Source of the DNA: Competibacteraceae bacterium UBA3908
GTDB taxonomy: Bacteria; Pseudomonadota; Gammaproteobacteria; Competibacterales; Competibacteraceae
Direction of reading: 5' to 3'
Assembly (NCBI GenBank): GCA_002391525.1
Contig: DGFE01000069.1
Location: 1,932 to 13,149, forward strand
DNA length: 11,218 nucleotides
Part shown: piece after piece, positions 6,080 through 11,218 of the stretch
Numbering within the stretch: position 1 is the stretch's first letter
Layout of the letters: each line of letters opens with the position of its first letter
Translations under genes and position numbers: made by a program
The notes under the pieces: generated by a model
Told to the model about the DNA's origin: nothing
Databases searched by the model: none
What the model saw: only the letters and a program-made list of their open reading frames with translations

Positions 6080-6546
6080 AAAAGCTGCGAATTTATGTCG
6101 ATACTTCCGTTATCGGCGGCTGTTTTGATTCCGAGTTCGCGGAATGGTCAAGCGCCCTGATCGAGGATTTCCGCAAAGGGCGTTACCGCGCCGTCCTTTC
6201 CGATGTTACGGCTGCCGAGGTCCTTCCGGCCCCGGATTTTGTCAAAAATCTCCACACGGAACTGTTGTCATTACCGGCACAGATCATTCGGGTTGATGAG
6301 GATGCAGTGTCGCTCGTGCAGCACTATATTGCGCATAGCGTTCTCGGCCAGCGGTTCATGAACGATATGTTGCACATCGCCTTGGCTACTATCGCTGAGG
6401 TCGATGTACTGGTGAGCTGGAATTTCAAGCATATTGTCAGGCTCGACAAGATACGATTGTTTAACGCCGTCAATCTCGAACAGGGCTACAAACCTTTGGC
6501 CATCTATTCTCCACGCGAGGTCATCAGCCATGGATCAGAAGACTGA
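6076..6546 (+). CDS. PIN-domain toxin (VapC-like ribonuclease) inside the antiporter operon
   Basis: A 156-residue PIN-domain protein, a likely magnesium-dependent endoribonuclease toxin. Acidic site residues can be placed: D9 in YVDTSVIGG, E48 in TAAEVL and D97 in MNDMLHIALA, with LVSWNFKHI (112-120) as the fourth conserved block. It starts with ATG overlapping the mrpD1 stop (ATGA), and its own end overlaps the next small gene by 17 bases, which gives the toxin-first order seen in some PIN systems. GC is clearly lower than in flanking genes: by hand count 28/60 at 6241-6300 and 24/60 at 6421-6480, against 42/60 at 5641-5700. That suggests recent acquisition. The frame also stays open upstream through mrpD1 from about 5725, but that part is only mrpD1 read in another frame. 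Family call is strong; an active toxin role is inferred. Confidence 0.88.
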   Translation: MKKLRIYVDTSVIGGCFDSEFAEWSSALIEDFRKGRYRAVLSDVTAAEVLPAPDFVKNLHTELLSLPAQIIRVDEDAVSLVQHYIAHSVLGQRFMNDMLHIALATIAEVDVLVSWNFKHIVRLDKIRLFNAVNLEQGYKPLAIYSPREVISHGSED

Positions 6547-6703
6547 ATTTCACACCGTCGATTTTTTCCGCAAAATCCGCGATGAACAGGCAGCCGTTTT
6601 GGCCGGGAAGTCGCCTGCGGAAATCATCGCTTTCTTCTCGAAGCCGAAGCCAGAATCGACGGAGCATTCCGGGGCAAAGCGCCAGCCAGCGTTACAGTCG
6701 TGA
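6530..6703 (+). CDS. Putative antitoxin of the PIN-domain pair
   Basis: A 57-residue, charged, soluble protein with no membrane segment. Residues 9-37 (TVDFFRKIRDEQAAVLAG, then SPAEIIAFFSK) have the pattern of short antitoxins that partner PIN toxins of this type: an aromatic/acidic start, a basic amphipathic helix, then a short acidic helix ending in FF or FW. The C-terminus (PKPESTEHSGAKRQPALQS) looks disordered, as is usual for antitoxins. ATG at 6530 lies inside the toxin gene, with a 17-base overlap. No N-terminal DNA-binding domain is obvious, so self-repression of the locus by this protein is not evident and expression may depend on the host operon. No BLAST was possible, so the antitoxin role rests on position, size and pattern. 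Confidence 0.7.
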   Translation: MDQKTEFHTVDFFRKIRDEQAAVLAGKSPAEIIAFFSKPKPESTEHSGAKRQPALQS

Positions 6704-6741
6704 ACAGACATCCATTTTCTGGCTTGGCTGTCGCGGGCTGA
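6700..6741 (+). other. 13-codon mini-frame between antitoxin and mrpD2
   Basis: GTG at 6700 overlaps the antitoxin stop as GTGA and opens a 13-codon frame ending TGA at 6739-6741, six bases before the likely TTG start of the next antiporter gene. It may be chance. It would, however, carry ribosomes from the antitoxin stop to within a few bases of the mrpD2 start, which has no clear ribosome site of its own. Confidence 0.25.
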
Positions 6742-6746
6742 TTCCT

Positions 6747-8225
6747 TTGACTTCCGAAGCTACCCTACTGCTGGCGCTGCTCATCCCGCTGCTGAGCGCG
6801 TTTTTCATCGCCGCCAACGACGACCGTCCCGACTGGCGCGAAGGGGCGACCCTGCTGGCGTCGCTGCTGTTGCTGGGAGTCGTGTTGTCTCTGCTGCCGG
6901 CGGTGGTGGCCGGCACTCGTCCCACGGTGGATCTGTTCCAGTTCGCGCCTGGCCTGCCGCTGCGGCTGAGCGTGGAGCCGCTGGGCATGACCTTCGCCGG
7001 CGTGGCCGCGCTATTGTGGCCGCTGAATTCGCTCTATTCCATCGGCTACATGCGCGGCAACCAGGAACAGCGTCAGACCCGGTTCTACATCTGCTTCGCC
7101 GTCGCCATCGCCAGCACCATCGGCATCGCCTTTGCCGGCAATCTGCTGACGCTGTTCATCTTCTACGAAGCGCTGACGCTCTCGACCTATCCGCTGGTCA
7201 CTCACAAGGGCACGCCCGAGGCCATGCGGGCGGGACGCCTGTATCTGGGTATCCTGCTGGGCACGTCGATGGGCTTGCTGCTGCTGGCCATCGTCTGGAC
7301 CGGATGGATCGCCGGGACCCTGGATTTCGCTCCCGGCGGCATTCTGGCCGGCAAGGTGGAAGGACCGGCGGTGGCCATCCTGCTGGCGCTGTACATGTTC
7401 GGGATCGGCAAGGCCGCGCTGATGCCGTTCCACCGCTGGTTGCCGGCGGCGATGGTGGCGCCGACGCCGGTCAGCGCGTTGTTGCACGCGGTGGCGGTGG
7501 TCAAGGCCGGCGTGTTCGCGGTGATGAAGGTAATCGTCTACGTGTTCGGCATCGACTTCCTGAGCGCCACCGGTTCCGCGCAATGGCTGCTGTGGGTGGC
7601 CGCGCTGACCGTGTTGCTCGCCTCCTGCGTGGCCCTGACCCAGGACAACCTCAAGGCCCGGCTGGCCTATTCCACGGTCAGCCAGTTGGGCTACGTGGTG
7701 CTGGGCGCCGCGCTGGCGACCTCGATGGGCGTGATCGGCGGCTCGATGCAGATCGTGATGCATGCCATGGGCAAGATCACCCTGTTCTTCTGCGCCGGCG
7801 CGATTTACACCGCGACCCACAAGACCGAGGTCAGCCAACTGGACGGGCTGGGCCGGGCGATGCCGTTCACCTTCGGCGCGTTCCTGATCGGCGCGCTCAG
7901 TATCGTCGGTTTGCCGCCGCTGGGCGGCTCCTGGAGCAAGTGGTATCTGCTGGGGGGGACGGCGGATGCGGGGCAGTGGGCGATGATGGCGGTGTTGCTG
8001 GTCAGTTCGCTGTTGAACGTGGCCTATCTGCTGCCCGTGGCGGCGCGGGGGTTTTTCGTGCCCGGTCCGACCCATGGCCTGGGTGTTGGCGACGCCGGAA
8101 CCGGCATCCGTGAAGCGCCGCTCGCCTGCGTCGTGCCGCTGTGTCTGACCGCCCTGGGCTGCCTGCTGCTGTTTTTTTACGCCGATTCCCTGTACGCGCT
8201 GCTGGCGCCGATCACCGCCCCCTGA
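6747..8225 (+). CDS. Antiporter-like subunit, second copy (NuoL/M/N, MrpD-like)
   Basis: A 492-residue proton-conducting membrane subunit. Ion-path residues are present: E141 in FIFYEALTLSTYPL, K222 in GIGKAALMPFHRWLP with H229, K253 in AVVKAGVFAVMK, K343 in HAMGKITLFF and K398 in SWSKWYL. The FHRWLPAAMVAPTPVSALLHA block resembles NuoL/NuoM and the N-terminal part of MrpA more than MrpD, so it may take the MrpA N-terminal role in this split system. No ATG or GTG is available near the N-terminus; TTG at 6747 gives the expected MTSEATLLLALLIP beginning but lacks a convincing ribosome site. CTG at 6738 is an alternative, and the frame itself is open further upstream through the toxin-antitoxin DNA. 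The original start context was probably lost when that pair was inserted. The stop is followed after 9 bases by a small membrane-protein gene. Confidence 0.85.
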   Translation: MTSEATLLLALLIPLLSAFFIAANDDRPDWREGATLLASLLLLGVVLSLLPAVVAGTRPTVDLFQFAPGLPLRLSVEPLGMTFAGVAALLWPLNSLYSIGYMRGNQEQRQTRFYICFAVAIASTIGIAFAGNLLTLFIFYEALTLSTYPLVTHKGTPEAMRAGRLYLGILLGTSMGLLLLAIVWTGWIAGTLDFAPGGILAGKVEGPAVAILLALYMFGIGKAALMPFHRWLPAAMVAPTPVSALLHAVAVVKAGVFAVMKVIVYVFGIDFLSATGSAQWLLWVAALTVLLASCVALTQDNLKARLAYSTVSQLGYVVLGAALATSMGVIGGSMQIVMHAMGKITLFFCAGAIYTATHKTEVSQLDGLGRAMPFTFGAFLIGALSIVGLPPLGGSWSKWYLLGGTADAGQWAMMAVLLVSSLLNVAYLLPVAARGFFVPGPTHGLGVGDAGTGIREAPLACVVPLCLTALGCLLLFFYADSLYALLAPITAP

Positions 8226-8234
8226 GAGGCAACC

Positions 8235-8510
8235 ATGGCCGCTCTACCGCCCTCCACCGACCAGTCGGAAAAGAAATACTGGCTGGACGATCCGCGCAAC
8301 GTCAACAAATTGATCGGCGTGTTGGTCGCAGTTTGCGTCGCGCTGGTCATCGTGGATGCGTTCTATCACAAGCATGTCCATCTGGCGTTCGAAGAGTCGT
8401 TCCCGGTGTTTTATGGCGTCTACGGCTTTCTCGCCTACTGCGTGATCGTGCTGTCGGCCAAGGCACTGCGCCGGCTGCTGAAACGGGACGAGGATTATTA
8501 TGATCGCTGA
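8235..8510 (+). CDS. Small two-helix membrane protein between two antiporter subunits
   Basis: A 91-residue protein with a hydrophilic N-terminus containing YWLDDPRNVNKL (15-26), helix 1 at about 27-42, a histidine-bearing loop DAFYHKHVHLAFEE (41-54), helix 2 at about 57-76 and a charged tail RRLLKRDEDYYDR. The combination of the DPRNV motif, the KHxH loop and a terminal DEDYYD looks like a conserved family; I recall similar small proteins encoded beside MrpD-like genes, but none with a known role. ATG at 8235 has AGAGG just upstream. The last 11 bases overlap the start of the third antiporter subunit, so production is coupled. A structural or assembly subunit of the complex is the most likely job, and the loop histidines could be metal- or proton-related; both are inferences. 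Confidence 0.8.
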   Translation: MAALPPSTDQSEKKYWLDDPRNVNKLIGVLVAVCVALVIVDAFYHKHVHLAFEESFPVFYGVYGFLAYCVIVLSAKALRRLLKRDEDYYDR

Positions 8511-10197
8511 AGGACTGAATCCCGCCCTGATCCTCATCATCGGCGGCCTGCTGGCGCCGTTGCTCGGTGGCCGGGTCCGCGCGGTGTTCATGCTGGCGCT
8601 GCCGTTGCTGGGCATCGTACAACTGTGCGGCATGGATTACGGCACTGGCAGTCTCGTTCAGCTTTTCCAACTGAATCTGATCACCCTGCGGCTCGACGGT
8701 CTCAGCTTCGCCTTTGCCCTGATTTTTCTGATCGCGTCGTGGCTGGGCGTGATCTACGCCCTGCACCAGCGGGACACGATGCAGGATGTAGCCGCCCTGG
8801 TGTACGCCGGAGCCGCCATCGGCGCGACCCTGGCCGGCGATCTGGTGACGCTGTTCATCTACTGGGAACTGACCGCGCTCGGTTCGGTGTTTCTGATCTG
8901 GGCGCGGCGCACCGAGCGATCCACCCAGACCGGCTTGCGCTATCTGGTGATTCAGATCGGTTCGGGCGTGCTGCTGCTGGCTGGAGCGATCATTCACTTG
9001 CGGGCCACGGGCTCCATCGCCTTCGATCATCTGGGGCTGGATGCTCCCGGCGGCGTGCTGATTTTCATCGCCTTCGGCATCAAGTGCGCTTTTCCGCTGC
9101 TGCACAACTGGCTGCAGGACGCCTATCCGGAAGCTACGGTGACCGGCACCGTGGTCCTGTCGGCCTTCACCACCAAGCTGGCGGTCTACGCCCTGGCGCG
9201 CGGGTATGCCGGCACCGAGATCCTGATCTATATCGGTGCCACCATGACGGTGTTTCCGATCTTCTTCGCGGTCATCGAGAACGATCTCAGGAAGGTGCTT
9301 TCCTACAGCCTCAACAATCAGTTGGGCTTCATGGTGGCCGGCATCGGCGTGGGCACCGAACTGGCGCTCAACGGCACCGTGGCGCACGCCTTTTGCCACA
9401 TTCTCTACAAGGCGCTGCTGTTCATGAGCATGGGCGCGGTGCTGTTTCGGGTGGGCACCATCAAGGCTTCGGAACTGGGCGGACTGTATAAATCCATGCC
9501 GCTCACGGCGGCGTTCTGCATCGTCGGTTCGCTGTCCATCTCGGCGTTTCCGCTGTTCAGCGGGTTTGTCTCCAAGGCGCTGATCATGACCGCCGTGCTG
9601 GAGGAGCACTACCCCGTCGTCTGGCTGGCGCTGCTGTTCGCCTCGGCGGGCGTGCTGGATCACTCCGGCATCAAGGTGCCGTTTTTCAGTTTCTTCTATC
9701 ACGACAGCGGCAAGCGCTGCGCGGAAGCGCCCACCAACATGCTGGTCGCGATGGGGATCACGGCGTTTTCGTGCGTGGCGCTGGGCCTGTTCCCGCAGGT
9801 GTTGTTGTACCCGCTGCTGCCCCATGCGGTGGATTACACGCCTTATACCCTGACCCACGTCCTGACCCAGTCGCAGTTGTTGCTGTTCGCCGCGCTGGCG
9901 TTCGTGACGCTGATGAAGACGGGCCTCTATCCGGCGGAAATCCCCTCGGTGAACCTGGATTTCGACTGGACCTATCGCAAGCTGCTGCCCGCCGCCTCGA
10001 CGCGCGTCTGGGGGGTGGCGCTGCGGGGCTGGGAAGCGTTCAACGCCGGTGCGGTGCGGCGCGTGGAAGCCCTGATTGCGGTTTTGTCCCGCCACCACGG
10101 CCCGCAGGGGCTGCTGGCCACCACTTGGCCCAGCGGCAGCATGGTGTTGTGGGCGGTGCTGCTGCTGGGCGTGTGCCTGGTGTTCTATTACCTGTAA
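8500..10197 (+). CDS. Antiporter-like subunit, third copy (long MrpD-like)
   Basis: A 565-residue proton-conducting membrane subunit, longer than its two paralogues here. Ion-path residues are present: E123 in FIYWELTALGSVFL, K195 in GIKCAFPLLHNWLQDAYP with H202, K226 in TTKLAVYALA, K304 in ILYKALLFMSMG and K359 in GFVSKALIM. Two unusual parts stand out: KVPFFSFFYHDSGKRCAEAP (392-411), a hydrophilic insert between late helices, and a C-terminal extension with PAEIPSVNLDFDWTYRKLLP (478-497), an amphipathic region (about 500-535) and a last membrane helix (545-563). The start ATG at 8500 has GAGGA five bases upstream, inside the preceding gene. It is the last gene of the operon; I see no strong intrinsic terminator after it. 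Membership of the family is certain; which ion it carries is not. Confidence 0.9.
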   Translation: MIAEGLNPALILIIGGLLAPLLGGRVRAVFMLALPLLGIVQLCGMDYGTGSLVQLFQLNLITLRLDGLSFAFALIFLIASWLGVIYALHQRDTMQDVAALVYAGAAIGATLAGDLVTLFIYWELTALGSVFLIWARRTERSTQTGLRYLVIQIGSGVLLLAGAIIHLRATGSIAFDHLGLDAPGGVLIFIAFGIKCAFPLLHNWLQDAYPEATVTGTVVLSAFTTKLAVYALARGYAGTEILIYIGATMTVFPIFFAVIENDLRKVLSYSLNNQLGFMVAGIGVGTELALNGTVAHAFCHILYKALLFMSMGAVLFRVGTIKASELGGLYKSMPLTAAFCIVGSLSISAFPLFSGFVSKALIMTAVLEEHYPVVWLALLFASAGVLDHSGIKVPFFSFFYHDSGKRCAEAPTNMLVAMGITAFSCVALGLFPQVLLYPLLPHAVDYTPYTLTHVLTQSQLLLFAALAFVTLMKTGLYPAEIPSVNLDFDWTYRKLLPAASTRVWGVALRGWEAFNAGAVRRVEALIAVLSRHHGPQGLLATTWPSGSMVLWAVLLLGVCLVFYYL

Positions 10198-10399
10198 GTG
10201 ATCGTCAATCGCATCCGCCACGAGTCATGGACCGGCTTGGCGGCATCGTTTGCCTCTGCTTGCAATGCAGTCGTGTTTCACGGACTCCCGGCAGGCCATG
10301 CCTTCAGACCCCGACCCGCCCTTGTATCGTCGTCTTACGACACCGCAAATTTTCAGCCTCCTTGTCACCTCTGCGCGATTTGCGTCGCTGAGCCGCCCG
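10198..10399. other. Non-coding gap after the antiporter operon
   Basis: About 200 bases with no supported gene. The best hairpin is GTCGT-CTT-ACGAC (10329-10341), five pairs and no T-run after it, so it is a poor terminator. No tRNA, no repeat array and no insertion-sequence end were recognised. The last 40 bases contain the upstream part of the terC promoter. Confidence 0.4.
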
Positions 10400-10405
10400 T
10401 ATAAT
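10400..10405 (+). promoter_or_regulatory. Perfect -10 box of terC, possible leaderless start
   Basis: TATAAT is a full consensus -10 element and ends 7 bases before the ATG at 10413, so transcription should begin at or within a base or two of the start codon. No good -35 box is present (best GATTTG with a 17-base spacer), and there is no purine-rich ribosome site between the box and ATG. This fits a leaderless or near-leaderless mRNA. Confidence 0.5.
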
Positions 10406-10412
10406 CCCCGTC

Positions 10413-11218
10413 ATGGAATGGCTCGCTGATCCCACGGTCTGGCTCGGCTTGGCGACTCTGGTCGTTCTGGAGATCGTCCTCGGCATCGACAACCTGATTT
10501 TCATCGCCATCCTTGCCGACAAGCTCCCTCCGGTCGAGCGCGACCGGGCGCGGATCATCGGCCTGACCCTGGCGATGGTCATGCGCTTGGTGCTGCTGGC
10601 CAGTATCTCCTGGCTGGTCACCTTGACCGCGCCGCTGTTCACCGTTTTTGGTCATCCTTTCTCCGGTCGCGACCTCATTCTGTCCATTGGGGGTCTGTTC
10701 CTGTTGTTTAAAGGCACCATGGAGTTGCACGAACGCTTGGAGGGTGGCGACCAACATCACGGTGGATCGAAGCTGTACGCCGGGTTTTGGCCGGTGGTGG
10801 CGCAGATCGTGGTGCTGGATGCGGTGTTTTCCCTCGACGCGGTGATTACCGCCGTCGGCATGGTCGAACACCTGCCGGTGATGATGGCGGCGGTCATCAT
10901 CGCCATCGCGCTGATGCTGATCGCCAGCAAGCCGCTGACCCGCTTTGTCAGCGCCCACCCTACAGTGATTATTCTCTGTTTGGGCTTTCTGCTCATGATC
11001 GGCTTCAGCCTGATAGCCGATGGGCTGGGCTTTCATATTCCCAAGGGGTATCTATACGCCGCTATCGGTTTCTCGGTGCTCATCGAGTTCTTCAACCAGT
11101 GGGCGCAATTCAACCGCCGCCGCTTCCTGGCCGGCAAGCGCCCGTTGCGGGAACGCACGGCCGAGGCGGTGCTGCGGCTGTTGGGCGGCCGGGCGGAACC
11201 GGCCGAGGTGGGCGAGGA
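10413..11218 (+). CDS. TerC-family integral membrane protein, N-terminal 268 residues
   Basis: A TerC-family membrane protein, cut by the window end. Seven helices are visible in about residues 10-225. The acidic metal-site motifs are LEIVLGIDNLIF (19-30), with E20 and D26, and VLDAVFSLDAVITAVG (134-149), with D136 and D142. Also typical are MVMRLVLLASI (55-65), ISWL and GYLYAAIGFSVLIEFFNQW (212-230). The stretch FNRRRFLAGKRPLRERTAEA after the last helix and the loop into LRLLGG are as in E. coli YoaE/YegH-type proteins, which continue with CBS and CorC/HlyC domains, rather than short YgdQ-like proteins that end here. TerC proteins are linked to metal export, notably manganese, with tellurite resistance in some. 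ATG at 10413 is the first start after a TATAAT box. It is not part of the antiporter operon. Confidence 0.88.
   Translation, partial: MEWLADPTVWLGLATLVVLEIVLGIDNLIFIAILADKLPPVERDRARIIGLTLAMVMRLVLLASISWLVTLTAPLFTVFGHPFSGRDLILSIGGLFLLFKGTMELHERLEGGDQHHGGSKLYAGFWPVVAQIVVLDAVFSLDAVITAVGMVEHLPVMMAAVIIAIALMLIASKPLTRFVSAHPTVIILCLGFLLMIGFSLIADGLGFHIPKGYLYAAIGFSVLIEFFNQWAQFNRRRFLAGKRPLRERTAEAVLRLLGGRAEPAEVGE

Noticed and set aside
7011..8075. A 354-codon minus-strand frame opposite the second antiporter gene
   Set aside because: Same composition artefact, without motifs or ribosome site.
2949..10197. A hydrogenase or complex I electron-transfer module
   Set aside because: No cysteine-rich iron-sulfur motifs, NiFe hydrogenase motifs or NuoB/C/D/I-like sequences occur in any gene; only membrane antiporter-type subunits are present.
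8347..10221. A 624-codon open frame on the minus strand opposite the third antiporter gene
   Set aside because: Its protein is rich in His, Gln, Arg and Asp with no fold-like pattern, typical of the antisense of GC-rich membrane genes. The plus-strand gene has clear family motifs.
10329..10341. Hairpin GTCGT-CTT-ACGAC as the operon terminator
   Set aside because: Only five pairs and no T-run on either side.
1..11218. CRISPR array, tRNA or rRNA genes, transposase genes
   Set aside because: No regularly spaced direct repeats, no cloverleaf or rRNA signatures and no DDE or serine/tyrosine recombinase motifs were seen by eye.

Overview
The window is GC-rich, proteobacterial-style DNA. Genes are packed with 1- and 4-base start/stop overlaps, and gene families and promoter look point to a Gammaproteobacterium. 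I cannot name the species; a Competibacter- or Chromatiales-like lineage is only a guess. There are two divergent blocks and a third gene at the right edge.

Left block, minus strand (bases 2003 to 1). In transcription order it holds a biotin-protein ligase, a small OadG-type gamma subunit, and the N-terminal 225 residues of an OadA-type biotin-dependent carboxyltransferase that leaves the window at base 1. This looks like a membrane decarboxylase sodium pump with its own biotinylating enzyme. The beta subunit is not in the window and may lie beyond base 1.

Centre, plus strand (2177 to 10197). This is a ten-gene Mrp/Mnh-type cation/proton antiporter operon in the order E, F, G, MbhD+MbhE fusion, B, C, D1, [toxin-antitoxin pair], D2, small membrane protein X, D3. 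There is no full-length MrpA. The MrpA C-terminal region exists as its own gene, and three separate NuoL/M/N-like antiporter subunits are present. The order matches the antiporter module of archaeal Mbh hydrogenase complexes, but no hydrogenase or quinone-module gene is visible.

The main surprise is a PIN-domain (VapC-like) toxin plus a 57-residue putative antitoxin inside the operon, between D1 and D2. The toxin start overlaps the D1 stop as ATGA, so it appears translationally wired into the operon. Its DNA is clearly lower in GC than its neighbours, and D2 is left with a weak TTG start and no clear ribosome site. A second oddity is that the MbhD/E gene seems to start at ATC, one substitution away from ATG.

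The 173-base divergent control region (2004 to 2176) has a good sigma70-like promoter for the antiporter operon and several nested inverted repeats, one flanking the -10 box.

Right edge (10413 to 11218, plus strand). A TerC-family membrane protein, probably of the longer TerC-CBS-CorC type, starts 7 bases after a perfect TATAAT box and may be translated from a leaderless mRNA. It runs off the end of the window.

Taken together, the sodium-exporting decarboxylase and the divergently transcribed Na+/H+ antiporter look like a sodium-cycle locus. That link is inferred from neighbourhood only.
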